Shown piece by piece: positions 1-11,860 of a DNA stretch of 64,000 bases; position 1 is the first letter of the stretch, and the number at the start of each line of letters is the position of its first letter. The DNA lies in the NCBI GenBank assembly GCA_023525975.1, contig CM042018.1, forward strand, positions 76,391,001 to 76,455,000. Reading direction: 5' to 3'. Both the position numbers and the translations under genes were made by a program. The stretch is from Smallanthus sonchifolius (taxonomy: Eukaryota > Streptophyta > Magnoliopsida > Asterales > Asteraceae). Below the pieces are notes generated by a model. The model searched no databases, had not been told where the DNA came from, and saw only the letters and a program-made list of their open reading frames with translations.

Positions 1-3000
1 TTTCGAGTATCTTGAATGGACCCACATATCGAGGTGCAAGTTTTCCTTTCTTTCCAAATCGGACCACGCCTTTCCAAGGTGATACCTTTAGAAGAACCAT
101 ATCCCCAACTTGAAATTCCAAGGGTTTTCGTCGATTATCGGCATAGCTCTTTTGCCGACTCCTTGCTACTCGAATGTTATCACGAATAAGAGAGATTTTA
201 TCGGTGGTCTCTTGGATAAGCTCGGGACCGGTGATTTGTGCTTCACCAATTTCGTTCCAACAAATCGGTGAACGACATTTTCGTCCATAAAGAGCTTCAA
301 ACGGTGCCATGTTAATACTTGTGTGGTAGCTGTTGTTGTATGAAAATTCGATCAGTGGTAGGTGAGAATTCCAATTGCCGCCAAAGTCAATGACACAAGC
401 TCTAAGCATATCCTCGAGAGTTGGGATTGTTCACTCGGTTTGTCCATCAGTTTGAGGATGGTAGGCCGTACTTAAATCCAAACTAGTACTAAGCGCAGAT
501 TGTAATGATTGCCAAAATCGGGAAGTAAAACGCGAATCACGATCGGAGATGATGTTCAAAGGGATTCCGTGACGACTTACGATCTCATCAATGTAGATCC
601 GAGCCAATTTCTCAACTCGATAGTCCTCACGAATAGGCAAGAAATGAGTAGACTTTGTGAGTCGATCGATAATAACCCAGATACTATCGTGCCCACTAGG
701 AGTGTGTGGGAGTTTGGTGATGAAGTCCATAGCAAGGTTCTCCCACTTCCACATGGGAATTTCAGGTTGTTCGAGGAGTCCGGAAGGCTTCTGATGGTCG
801 GCCTTTACTTTAGAACAAGTTAAGCATTTTGCCACAAAGAGGGCAATATCCTTTTTCATGCCGGGCCACCAATATTGTTGACGAAGACCCATGTACATCT
901 TATCAGCTCCGGAATGTACCGAATATCGAGTTTTATGGGACTCGTTCATCAAAAATATATGAAGGTCATCGCGATAGGGAACCCAGATACGATCCAAGTA
1001 ATACAACAGGTCGTTGGCTTTGGTTTCTAGCAAGAGTTCTACACCACATGCCATTTCTTGGTACATGTTTCCCTCGGTAACCGAGGTGTGTTGTGCTTGG
1101 AGAATGCGGGCTTGGATATCGTTATGAATATGAACACTATGAAGCATGATACGTTCCTTACGACTCAAGGCGTCGGCTACCACATTTGCTTTGCCAAGGT
1201 GGTAGCGAATCTCGCAGTCGTAGTCGTTAAGAAGTTCGACCCATCGTCGTTGCCTCATATTAAGATCTTTTTGATTGAAAATATGTTGGAGACTTTTGTG
1301 GTCGGTGAAAACCACGCATTTGGTGCCATAAAGATAGTGTCTCCAAATTTTCAAGGCGAAAACGACAACACCAAGCTCGAGATCATGGGTCGTATAGTTC
1401 TTCTCATGGATTTTGAGCTGACGTGATGCGTATGCAATTACTTGGCCACGCTGCATAAGAACACAACCAAGACCTTGGTTGGATGCATCGTAGTAAACGA
1501 CAAAGTCGTCATTACCACTAGGAAGAGTTAGAATAGGAGCGTTGCAGAGCTTGTGCTTGAGAGTTTGAAAAGCTTCCTCTTGTTTGGGTCCCCACTCGTA
1601 AGGTTTACCTTTGTGAATCAAGGCAGTGAGCGGAACCGCAATCTTGGAGAAATTTGAGATGAAGCGACGATAATAACCCGCTAGTCCAAGGAAGGAACGA
1701 ATCTCGGTAGGAGTCTTAGGAGTATTCCAATTCTTTACCGCTTCGATTTTTGTCGGGTCCACATGAATCCCCTTATCGTTGACTATGTGTCCCAAAAATT
1801 GAACCTCCTTTAGCCAGAATTCACACTTGGAGAACTTGGCGTATAGTTGTTCTTTCTTCAAGAGTTCCAAAATCAAATGAAGATGTTGTTCATGCTCCGC
1901 TTTCGTTTTAGAATATATGAGAATGTCGTCAATGAAAACGATCACGAACTTGTCCAAATAAGGTTTGCATACACGGTTCAGGAGATCCATGAAAACCGCA
2001 GGTGCATTAGTCAAGCCAAAAGGCATGACCATGAACTCGTAGTGACCATATCTAGTCCGAAAGGCAGTCTTCGGAATGTCTTCATCGAGAACACGAAGTT
2101 GATGGTATCCGGAACGAAGGTCAATCTTGGAGAAACATGTTGAACCTTGAAGTTGATCGAAAAGATTGTCGATACGGGGTAAAGGATAACGGTTCTTGAT
2201 TGTAAGCTTGTTGAGTTCACGATAATCAATGCACATTCGAAACGATCCATCCTTTTTCTTTACGAACAGCACGGGAGCACCCCAAGGTGAATGGCTTGGT
2301 CGGATGAATCCTTTGGAGGAGAGTTCTTGTAATTGACTTGCGAGTTCTTGCATCTCGGAAGGTGCAAGACGATAGGGAGCTTTTGCCAAGGGAGTTGCTC
2401 CGGGCACAAGGTCAATACGAAACTCTACTTGTCTAGGGGGAGGAAGACCGGGTAAATCTTCGGGGAATACCTCGGGAAAGTCTCGAATGATCGGAATATC
2501 TTGCAATTTCTTACCTTTGTCTTTCGTGTCAACTACGTGGGCCAAGAAGGCAACGTACTTTTTCCGTAAGTACTTTTGTGCCAAGGTGCAAGACATGAGT
2601 TGAAGACCACGACACGGTTTTTCACCGAAAATAACTAACGTGTCGCCCGAAGGGAGAGGTATACGAATGCACTTTTCATAGCAAATAACCTCGGCATGGT
2701 GCTTGGATAACCAATCCATGCCAATTATAATATCAAAGCTTCCCAATTGCATCGGAAGGAGATCAACAGAGAACTCATGATTATTAAGGTCGAGATTGCA
2801 GTCGTGGATAACAGAATTTATAGCAATAGATTTCCCGTTTGCTATCTCCACGAAATAAGAATTGTCAAGTTTCCTTCTTTGTTTAGCAAGTCGAGATTCA
2901 AAGGTAAGAGACACAAAACTCCTATCGGCACCGGTATCAAATAAAATGGATGCATAATGATTGTTTACGAGAAACGTACCATTTATAACGTTGTTGTTTG

Positions 3001-3070
3001 CTTGTGCCTCATTAGCGTTTATATTAAACGCTCGTCCTTGGGGACCACCTTGATGATGAAGTTTTGGGCA
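1..3070 (-). pseudogene. pol: TEK1 pol: protease-RT-RNase H-integrase, partial
   Basis: Polyprotein for protein processing, cDNA synthesis and integration. The protease motif DTGADRSF sits at about 2925-2945, just upstream of the 827-codon open stretch (2914-431). In that stretch RT has FIDDILIYS near residue 327, RNase H has YYDASNQGLG near 473, the integrase zinc finger (H..H..CLTC) spans about 660-700, and the integrase core has MDFITKLP near 728 and SDRDSRF near 791. A TGA at 431-433 follows TDGQTE. The frame continues past it to the window edge with normal integrase C-terminal sequence (SYADNRRKPLEFQVGDMVLL). The stop fits a CGA-to-TGA change. Otherwise full length for the family and truncated only by the window. 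Confidence 0.9.
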
Positions 3071-4149
3071 TCAGTCACGGAAATGGTTTGGGTCTCCACA
3101 TTCGTAACATGCCCGACCATTGAGAGGTGCCGGATAGTTTGGACGGTTGGCTGGAGCAGCTTGATGGACGGGAGGACGGGAGGACGGGTATGAAAAGTAG
3201 TGACCACGTGTCCGTATCGTCCGCAGCTTGAACACAATCGGCATGGTAAGTTGGCAGCATGGTGGTACTTGCAGGTCTGACATTGGAGATTTGGACCCAA
3301 ATAAGGTTTCGGGTTTGGACCCAAAGGGTCCATTTGAATAGCAGGTACGGTGGGAGTTACGGCTGTGAAGTTTCGACCCTTTCGTTTCTTGTTGCAGTTA
3401 GAAGACTCAGGCTTTACATCTTTGACGGCAAGGGTAGAAACAACCTTCTTGGAACCCTTTCTTGTTAAGGTTCCGGCTTTGACGTGGTTGTCGGATAGCG
3501 TAGCGGATAGACGAATAGCAGCTTCAACTGTAGGAGGATTGCTTCCTAACACAGCATCCTGAATTTGCATAGGCAGCCCGCCTATGTATTTTTCAATTTC
3601 CCGAGCAAGGGGAGTGATCATATGAGGTACTAGTAGGCTCAGCTCCTGAAATCAGGTGGTGTAAGCCAGATTATCCCCGCTGTCTTGGACAAGATCCCAA
3701 AACTCAGTCTCGAGCTTCCTCATTTCATTTCGAGGACAGAATTCATCAGTCATGGCTTTCTTCAGATCATCCCATGATAAAGATGTAGCAACCTCAACAC
3801 CACGAGTGCGTTTCTCACCGTTCCACCAGGTGAGGGCTCTCTTTTGTAGTACACTTGTGGCATAGCGAACCCGAAGATTATCGGGACAGTCACTGTTTAG
3901 GAATGTGCTTTCCATGCTTTCAAACCATTGTAGTAGGCCGGTAGCACCTTCAGTCTCGTAAAATTTTGTAGGGTTGCACGAGTTAAAGTGTTTAAACGTG
4001 CATTGAGCTGGGTTGGTACCACCGTTTCCTTGAATGTTGTGAGACCCGTCACTGTTGTTATTGGCTTGGGTCATTTGTCCTACCAGTTGGGCAAGAAGAG
4101 TAGCAAGATCCGGGTTGGAAGTGCTAGAGTTTGCACGTCGAGGAGGCAT
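3071..4149 (-). pseudogene. gag: TEK1 gag with zinc knuckles
   Basis: Capsid-nucleocapsid region. It starts MPPRRANSSTSNPDLATLL at 4149, a common start for Tekay-type gag, followed by the retrotransposon gag fold (FKHFNSCNPTKFYETEGATG, then LQWFESMESTF). A TGA at 3652-3654 splits the frame after NLAYTT. The frame resumes with FQELSLLVPHMITPLAREIE. Cys-rich motifs follow: CQTCKYHHAANLPCRLCSSCG (about 3220-3290) and the CX2CX4H knuckle CYECGDPNHF (about 3080-3110), interrupted by a TGA at 3071-3073 before its last Cys. A frameshift lies in the GGACGGGAGGACGGGAGGAC repeat near 3165-3190. The next frame leads into the protease region without a gap. Confidence 0.85.
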
Positions 4150-5041
4150 TCTAACACCATAAGAAAAGACAATGATATTTTAGATAAAGTGGATATATAT
4201 GAGCTATAGTGGGAATAATGTAAGCAGAAATGCGGGATTCATCATGTCACGTGCTAATGTATGTGTATTTATTCAAGGTTGATGGGGAAAATAAGCCATC
4301 TAATCCGGGTAGGAGATGATATCATAGATCATTATTCGAGCAATAGGAATTGCCGTGATTCGCATGCACTACAAATCGTTATTACGTGTGCACCCGTAAT
4401 AATGATTTGCTTTGCATGTTCATCTAGTTCTTCCTATCTTACTATAATGTCCCCAAATTTTGAGTTTAGGTTCGGATCATATTCTTGCGAATACAATGAC
4501 TTATCAACGTTAAGTAATTCCTCAAAACTTTCAAAGAGACATGATTTAGCCTATAGGTAAACACTCACTTCACGAATTCCCAGGAAAGCATACGGGTCCG
4601 TTTATTTGGATTTATACGAAATGCTTTCCAAGACAGAAAACCCAATGTACAGGTGTCACCCTTCCAGATTGCACATGTCCTTTACTGGTTTCAAGAAATT
4701 AAGTCGTTGACGACATTTTCAAGTTTTTAATAGACTTGAGAGTCTATGAGTATAAAATGTGTAGGAATGTTGCAAATAGTATGGAAAGAGAATGGATAAG
4801 GATGGGTAGTGTATTTGTTTGCATACGTTTGTTTGTTAAATGTGTGTGTAAAGTATGTATTATGTGTTTTAAAGCCTTGTATGTATGTGTATAAGTCTCA
4901 TGTACTAAACTTGGGAAAATTCAAATAATACCTAACTACAAATAATTCACATAGCAAATAATCATTTAGCATGTAACACGTAAAAGGGAGTCCTAGGGTT
5001 ATAGTCTAGGTCATTGTGTCTAATAACCTAATTCCCTATAA
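4150..5041 (-). other. TEK1 untranslated leader, no gene seen
   Basis: About 0.9 kb between the primer-binding site and the gag start codon. Short open frames on either strand show no family motif, and I take this as the 5' leader of the element. Confidence 0.6.
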
Positions 5042-5060
5042 CCATGGCTCTGATACCAAT
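5042..5060 (-). promoter_or_regulatory. TEK1 primer-binding site (tRNA-iMet)
   Basis: Read on the minus strand, the LTR end GGGGTGTGACA is followed after two to three bases by TGGTATCAGAGCCATGG. This is complementary to the 3' end of initiator methionine tRNA, the usual primer of plant LTR elements. It fixes the LTR edge at 5062 and the orientation of TEK1. Confidence 0.9.
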
Positions 5061-5061
5061 C

Positions 5062-6201
5062 TGTCACACCCCGACCGATGGCGGAATCATCAAGGCGGTC
5101 AATGGAATGATTGTTCAAAAGCACATAATAGCTAGAATATTTCATAATTCATTAATCTAATTAAAAACAACAAATATTCAAGTACAATACAATTCAAATA
5201 ACCTACTCCATTCCAAAACATTGATTTAATTAACTAGGTCCATAAGTTCTTAAGTGGAGGAATCTTCAACAAGCAATCACATATCCAAACCTGAAACATT
5301 ATTTAAAATCAAGTGTCAACTATAAAGTTGGTGAGTACATAGGTTTAGTGGAACCGATAAATAGTAGATAAAAACGTTTTGCAACTCATTGCTTATCTTG
5401 TTAAACATAGCATACATGGTTGTATCATTTATCTAAGCACAATTCAAACCTTGATTGACGCGCTTGAACATAGCACAGCAGCTAGGTCCGGTATGTTTGA
5501 ATATAGTTACCCACTATATCCGATATATTTTAATATAACACGCGGCTATATCCGAGTATGCAGTAATAAACACCCTACATGGGTGGGCTGGTCAGGCATA
5601 ATAGATCTATTAATATTACTGTTGGTTTTCTTGTGTTTAAAATAAATAAGTGTACACCCAAGATAATCCATGAAGAACAAGCATATAATTCACATGTATA
5701 ACACGTATAAACAATTTGATGAGTAGCATGTATGATGTTTTACCCCAAAGTATGTAAAAATGTAAAATAGGGGCTATGTAACTCACCTGGCTAGCGGATG
5801 TTTTAATCCACGAGTGCGGGTGATAAGGATGTTGAAAACTAAGCACGTTGAAACCCTCTGTGGATAAATAGGTATTATTGTATGTTTTATATGTGCGTAT
5901 TCGTATTTAAATGTGTATAGGTTTATAATAATATTTCTTAACATTTATAAAATATGGTAGAAAGATGATAATGATTTTGTAGAACTTAATATCAAAAATA
6001 TATATATATTTTAGTCTTGTTAAAATATTATATTTTAAATAATTTGTTATCATGTTTATTGTATTTATATATAATAATAAATAAAATGAAAAGTTTCTAT
6101 TTGTTTAATTATGTTATCATTATTATATATTAAAATTTATTTAAACAAGTTTATAAAAATTATAGAGTTTATTATTTTATAAAGATTGGGTGGGTTATTA
6201 T
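5062..6201 (-). repeat. TEK1 5' LTR, part 1 (R/U5 side)
   Basis: Plus-strand TGTCACACCCCGACC at 5062 is the LTR 3' end. The LTR is broken at 6201 by a solo LTR that duplicated ATTAT (6197-6201 and 9521-9525). The remainder is at 9526-10929. Together the two parts make about 2.54 kb. The segment contains the putative LTR intron (5291-5786). Confidence 0.8.
5291..5786 (-). other. Putative LTR intron in TEK1
   Basis: On the minus strand, CCAG/GTGAGTTACATAGCCC at 5786 is a strong donor and AATGTTTCAG/GTTTGG at 5291 a strong acceptor, 496 bp apart. The same donor-acceptor pair sits at matching places in three other LTR families here (see 8718, 47217, 62398). Splicing is inferred. Confidence 0.5.
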
Positions 6202-7329
6202 TGTAATCCCCGAGAAATTTCCGACCTTATTATTTTTTTATTTTTTATTTTATTCTAAACAATAGTGATACCCCATCTCCTACCAGTCACACTGACAACT
6301 ATTCCCTGTTGGGTAGAAATCCAAGCTTTCAACCTTACTAGTACACATTACCCCTATCAAATATATGTATGTATATGTACACAAGTATATAAATATGTAT
6401 ACTTTATCATAGTAGTGAACCAAAAACAAAACCTGTGAGCATTGATAATGTATTTATACATTTTATATTTATACGCGTTACTTATATGTAACTATATATA
6501 TATAAATATTTAACATAATCATATTTAACATTTACACCATTTGTAACTTTATAAAATGAATTTTTCCTATTAGTAGGTTCATAATCAAACAAATAATAAT
6601 TGAAAACCTTCTAGATATAAAACTTATATAAATAAAAAGAGGTTTTTTTTTTTGGTAGAGAAAATAAATTTAGATAATGTAAATAAGCCTTGAACCCATC
6701 TAAATGCCCTTGAACCACCTCAACTCAATTGAACCCCCTTGATCTAAATAATGAACCATGGAAGTTCCTTGTGCTCTACTTTGACTCCAAGAAGTCAAAA
6801 TCGACATTCAAGGCTATCGATCCTTGCGGTTATGAATCCAGATCGTCCCCAACGTGTATTGCCATTCATTTTCCCTCTCTTATGTAGAGTTAATTCGAGT
6901 ATCACCTCGAATTTATGGGACATTAATGATGAAATCAAGATTTCGGTTTTGGGACTTGAAAGGCACGATTTATGATCGAAAACGTGTTAATCGAATCGGA
7001 TTCGACAGTACACGCTCGTTAGTTCATACCCCTAACCTCTCCCTATCATATTACTACTCGAAATCGAACCCAATTCGTCCCCGTTTCTCCTTCCCGATCG
7101 CGACTGTTACAGGAGCAAGAACACTCCCATTCTTCGCGGATTTTAGTCCAAATCACAGGTATTGTACTTGCTCTTGCTCGATTTCCATTCTTGATCAAAA
7201 GCCCTATGAACCGGGCGATTACTTTGGTGGATTTGGGATCTAGGGTTTGGTTTGGCTAATTGGGGAAGAAGGGTCTTGGGGGTAGTTGTTTAAAGGATTC
7301 TTAAGCTCGTTTCTTGCAAGGCAAAATGC

Positions 7330-7396
7330 CCAGAGGAACCGGTTAAAGCGCTACCCTCCCACAACTAAGGTCACGGGTTCGAGACCCGTTACCCCC
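7330..7396 (+). other. tRNA-like module (A/B box) in solo LTR
   Basis: AACCGGTTAAAGCGC resembles a Pol III A box. It is followed 30-odd bases on by GGGTTCGAGACCC, a near-perfect B box, then CCCTTTTTC with a T run that could end Pol III transcripts. A complete tRNA cloverleaf is not evident. Confidence 0.45.
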
Positions 7397-8717
7397 TTTT
7401 TCTTTTTTTTTAAGCCTTTTTTTCTTGTTATCTTATGACACAAACTAAATTATTTAAACCCCAACTTAATTATTACAAATTCTATAAAAATATCTTGTAA
7501 CCTCTATAAACTCCGGAAATGAGGATTAACATTCTATCTATTGTAATCTATCTAAAAACGTATTATAAAGGTTAAAGTTCCTAAATAAGCGGTATAGAGG
7601 TGGTTATTTAGATAAAATAATCACGTCGTTTTATTTATAAAATAGTATCGCTTATTAATCAAATTATAAAATTCAGTTGCCTAAACCTTACTACCCCAAA
7701 CTTATAAAAATTTGTAACCCTGTAGTGACACCTAAGTGGCTATTTTAGAGAAATGATCATGCTATTTCCATTAACTATGCTTAAAGTTTATTTAGCGACT
7801 TTTTATAAATCTTTTTTTAATATAAGGGGATTATTGGAAAAGCTTAACAATCTATTTCAATTACATAAAACCAATTATTTAAAAACCTACTTTTACTCAT
7901 TTTAACATCTTATTAATATGTAAGAGTTTCAAATAACATTTATATAAATCCCATAATTATAAATTTATGAAACTGAAATCTATGAAATAACATCCATCTA
8001 TTTTTGTTTTAATTAAAAAAAATTTTAAATGTTTGGATAACCAACTTTTTGTAGTCTAGATATTTGAAAACTCAATTAAAAATGTGATCATTTATATAAA
8101 CCTCTCTTTTATAAAAATCAGAAAATGCAAACTTAGGTTACTTACTTTATTTAAAAACTCATTATAAAACGATATAAATTTCCAAATAAATAAAGTACAT
8201 AGATCATTTAGACGAACTGATTAATTTACTTTGTAAATTAATAAGGTTTATTAATATTAATTATTAGAACCTTTTGAATACAAAAAAATATTTATCTTTG
8301 ACAAGAATAATTATTTAGATACTTAAATGTTTGTTCTAAATAAACAATTATAGAAATCTCATTTATTCCACGTAAAACCTGTTTACTTTATAAGTCTTTA
8401 ACATGATTATTTAATCAGTCATTTTAACGTTATGTATAGAATTTTCTAATTAAACCTAAATGTATAAATTTGTATCACCCCAGAGATCACAATTATTATA
8501 CAAACTAAATTTAGCAAACCCTAGATAAACTTATGAATAACTTGTACACCCAAAACTATTGTAACCTCACCTTCAACCCCAACAATCCCAATATCTCACT
8601 ATCTTATGAGATCTATCCTAAACCTGGAATACAATCTATCTTGTAGGTTTATTGTGAGTATATCTCACCATACTCATCCAGCTCATCAAAACTCTATCAT
8701 CTTTAGCTACAATTCGA

Positions 8718-9305
8718 GTGAGTATTCATAGCCCCTTTTTACTGCTTTTGTTTTTGGGGTGAAACATGCATTAACTATCTTATCTACACGATTCATTAAC
8801 TTGATTCTATGCTATGATCTACATGCTTATATCTTTAACTATTTGGTGACCATTGCATGAATGCATGCCAGTACGTTCATTAACTTGTGTTGCAAGCCTA
8901 AGGTAGTACCTAACATGATCATTTATAGGGGAAACCGAAACTAAACTAAACTTACCACACGACCTTGGCGGGTTGTTGTTGGTGTGAACTATTGTCATGG
9001 GTGTATCTCCCCATGATGGATGTGAACTATTAGCATGGGTGTATCTCCCCATGTTGGACGTGAACTATAAAACTTCGGGTGTTATCTAACCCTTTTTATC
9101 AAAACGGCAATCTGTGGGATTGTGGCAGCTAGATTTCATTTACCAGGGTTGAACTGTACGCTTGGAGCCTTATGTGTTCTTAGATATGCTTTAGATCTGC
9201 ATTAGAATCTTCTAAATCGTAAACTTTATCTAAACTATAGTTTTGGTGTCAAAACCTATGTTGCTCACCAACTACTTGTAGTTGACTTTTACTCGCATGT
9301 TTCAG
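8718..9305 (+). other. Putative LTR intron in solo LTR
   Basis: Donor TTCGA/GTGAGTATTCATAGCC at 8718 and acceptor CGCATGTTTCAG/GTGTACC ending at 9305, 588 bp. Position and flanking words match the putative introns of the other Tekay-type LTRs in the window. Confidence 0.5.
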
Positions 9306-9525
9306 GTGTACCTGCTTGAGGCCCTTGCTGCTCACATAGGATCTGGACCTAGTTAATAAATTGGGATTGATGTTATGTTAAACTTGTAACTTTTCATTGT
9401 TCTTGTAACGGATAATTTAATATGGATTAATAAATACTTTCACATTAAATAGATGATCATGAGCTTTTGAACAACCGTGTCAGCCCCGGCGTATAATCCG
9501 CCGCCGGCCGGGGTGTGACAATTAT

Positions 9526-10929
9526 TATAAAAAAAATTGTTTTAATCGTTTTCAAAATAGACGAACGAGTCAACCCACTCGTAATAGTTTTTATTGTATG
9601 GAGAAATTATTAAAATGAGATAAAATAAATAAATAAAATAAAAGTTTTATAAAACAGAAATTAAAAAAATTGGGCCGAGGGCCAACCGGAATCGAACCCG
9701 CGACCTCGGACATAATCACACACACGCATAACCAGCCGGGCTACTGCCCATCGCTGGTTATGTGTGTATCGTTTAATACATAACCACTTAACCAAAACAG
9801 ATCGCTGGTTCTCGGTAACCGGCAAACCGTGTCCGAGGACACTGGTTTGCCCCGTAACTCAAGGCCTGAGGTCGTGACTTCGATTGGGATAGTTGGCCAG
9901 TCGATAACAGAAGATAATGGAACGAGTTTGAGGCTTCTTACTTGGTCGTAAAGGGTCGAACGGTAGAGCTTCTAATCCGAGAATATCAAGAATGGGAATT
10001 CAAGCTTCGGGATGGAATTGGGCTCTAAGACTCTGGTCACAGCTTCACTCAGAGGCGACGAACACAATGTCGTCTTCAATTTGAGGTGAGAGTGGGTGAA
10101 AAAGGGGTGGCGAGCTCGAGCAGGTCCGGTAATGGCTTTTTATAGCCAAGCTCGATCCTGATAATGAGACAAGCAATTGAGCATGTCCAGACACTCGTCT
10201 GGACGAGACGAAACTGTCGAGCCATCTTTCAGGCGTGGAGGTTTCTTGTCGAGGCCGAATTCGTGGCGTGGGCTTTCGGCCACAGACACGATCAGACTTT
10301 TGTTCGAGAGCTTTTGTTCGCGTGGGGACGATGAGGTCAGAGAGACCCTTTTCGGCTGTCGAGGTGCAGGGAACAGGCGTGTGGAGGGTTCGCCGAAAAA
10401 TAGCTCGGACCGCCGGACCATGGGGGAGATAACCGGAAACGCGAATTGGAAGTTGGCAAAACTAGTCCCTGGAGTTTGTTTTTGTATATATTTAGTCCCC
10501 TGAGATTTATACCCGTTAGTCCCTGTGGTTTAGTTTGTCCAGAAACAGCCCCTTAATTTATTTTTACTTTAAAACCTTTTAGTTTAAAAATTTTCAAAAC
10601 AGTCCCCTCAACTTTTAAAAATAAACTAATTAAATTTCTTTTTAATTTCAATTTTATTTTATAAACTTATATTATTATTATTATAAATATTTTAAAAAAG
10701 TTAATTATTTAAATAGGTTATCTTATTTATATATGAACCTTTTTAATTTAGATTTTTATATAAAATTTTATATAAGTTTAAAACTTATAAAATTTTAATT
10801 ATTTTAAATCCATAAAATAAAAATATATATTTTGTACAAAATTAAATAAAAACACTTGCATTTCATTTAATAGAAAATGATTACATGATATATATTACAA
10901 ATGCGTGAATAAAAATCCGAAATGTCACA
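9526..10929 (-). repeat. TEK1 5' LTR, part 2 (U3 side)
   Basis: Continuation of the LTR after the solo-LTR insertion. It ends at AATGTCACA (10921-10929), that is TGTGACATT on the minus strand, the inferred LTR start. The next bases read as a copia extra ORF. It includes the tRNA-like module at 9680-9751 and low-complexity AT-rich sequence (10550-10900). Open frames on both strands at 10140-10503 are not supported as genes. The outer boundary is inferred because the matching 3' LTR is outside the window. Confidence 0.65.
9680..9751 (-). other. tRNA-like module (A/B box) in TEK1 LTR
   Basis: On the minus strand, GTAGCCCGGCTGGTTATGC (A-box-like) is followed by GGGTTCGATTCCGG, a perfect B box. 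The spacing suits a tRNA body. It sits on the U3 side of the LTR, like the modules of the other LTR families. It could be a tRNA fossil, a captured SINE head or a functional Pol III promoter. Confidence 0.45.
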
Positions 10930-11344
10930 TCCTGTGACTAATAAAAGCTTAAAGAAACTGGTATACAAGCCAGTGCTGTGTGAAACCAAGATTCCCCTGA
11001 GCAAGTTATCTCAGGATATCCTCGGTAACATATGGTACTGGTACGTAGATCCTAAATCGGGCGAGGCAGTGGTGTTTGGAAAGGTGTGGTCCGAGAGTGG
11101 AAGCTTAGTGCCAAGGGAACTGATCAGAGTGTTTGATGAAGTCTGCTTCATAAACTTTTCTGTGAAAGATCTGGAGGCGCTAGCTGACAAGTACTGTATG
11201 TACACGGACGAGTGGACAAAGTTTCTTGCTTCTAAATACGACAAGGTGATCAAGTTCTGCCTTGACTACAAGAAGAAGATGGAAGCTAAAGCTGGGGAGC
11301 AGTGAAGACCGAAGACAATCCAGAGCTGTTGTCAAGGGGGAGTT
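10930..11344 (+). pseudogene. COP3 extra ORF, C-terminal fragment, plus PPT
   Basis: Open from about 10930 to a TGA at 11303-11305; the product ends in KYDKVIKFCLDYKKKMEAK. It is closely similar to the C-terminus of the COP1 extra ORF (14062-14637, minus), sharing LVYKPVLCETKIPLSKLSQD and VKDLEALAD. The upstream part is missing because TEK1 inserted at about 10929. The polypurine tract AAGGGGGAG (about 11334-11342) follows and marks the LTR start. The function of this copia accessory protein is unknown to me. Confidence 0.8.
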
Positions 11345-11855
11345 TGTTGAAGCACTTTTGTGTGACAAACACTCTGGATATTGTCTTAGCTTTTGTACTT
11401 GTCTTGTATATATTAGTCTTTGTATGTTAGTGTCTGTATGTATTAGTTATCTAGTTGTATTTACCATTGTATGTACTCGTTGTCTAATTTCTCTAAGTGT
11501 TTTGCGCACTTAGCATGTGCGCAGGAGTTATCTCCTACATACTTAGCAAGTACGCAAGAACTCTCTGCGTACTTGTTAAGTACGCAGTAACAATTTGCCC
11601 TGCGCACTTGTTAAGTGCGCAGAGATCATGTCTAATATAAATAGGCTAGGTTAACAGAAGTTATGTACGCAGGCATTTGCACTCAGTTGTATTCTCTCTG
11701 TAACCTTCAAGTTTATAATAGACGGTGTTTGAAAGTGTTTTCGTTGTCGGTTTACTTTGTGTTACTTGATTATCCACCTAGTCATGGGCATTCCGCACCC
11801 GGTCAGACTAGTCTCACACCCACACGTAACGATCCGAGACACCCGGGGACCTACA
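11345..11855 (+). repeat. COP3 3' LTR (511 bp)
   Basis: Begins TGTTGAAGCACTTTTG after the polypurine tract and ends GGGGACCTACA. Same family as the COP1 LTRs (537 bp). It has four short inverted repeats (11502-11621) that end about 14 bp before ATATAAATA (11635-11643). CAACC (11856-11860) is the expected target duplication, but the other copy is outside the window. Confidence 0.85.
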
Positions 11856-11860
11856 CAACC

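Larger units (their letters stand above)
6202..9520 (+). mobile_element. Solo LTR inside the TEK1 LTR (3.3 kb)
   Basis: Starts TGTAATCCCCGAG and ends GGCCGGGGTGTGACA, with the 5-bp duplication ATTAT at 6197-6201 and 9521-9525. It lacks PBS, PPT and internal genes, so it is a complete solo LTR left by LTR-LTR recombination. Its last ~800 bp resemble the TEK1 and X LTRs (GTGAGTATTCATAGCCCC, GGGGTGAAACATG, GCTCACCAACT), so it belongs to a related but distinct Tekay-type family. Open frames at 6751-7243 and 8819-9052 have no recognisable product. Confidence 0.9.
1..10929 (-). mobile_element. TEK1: Tekay-like Ty3 LTR retrotransposon, 5' part
   Basis: Minus-strand Ty3 element. It reads from the right: 5' LTR (5062-6201 plus 9526-10929, interrupted by a solo LTR), PBS, leader, gag, pol. 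The window begins inside the integrase C-terminal region, so the 3' end and 3' LTR are off the left edge. The right end, near 10929, joins a copia extra ORF (COP3), which TEK1 interrupted. The pol sequence and the domain order protease-RT-RNase H-integrase fit chromoviruses of the Tekay/Del group; the chromodomain itself would lie off the edge. Three in-frame TGA stops make it non-coding now, but the rest of gag-pol is well kept. Confidence 0.85.

Noticed and set aside
6751..7243. Open frames that might be a host gene
   Set aside because: They lie inside the solo LTR, overlap in two frames, and have no recognisable domain.
5062..9520. A single 4.5-kb element with TGTCACACCCC inverted ends
   Set aside because: The ends are two LTR 3' ends in opposite orientation. 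The ATTAT duplications at 6197 and 9521 show a solo LTR nested in another LTR.
10140..10503. Overlapping open frames on both strands
   Set aside because: They are in the GC-richer part of the TEK1 LTR. Mutual overlap and lack of motifs suggest chance.
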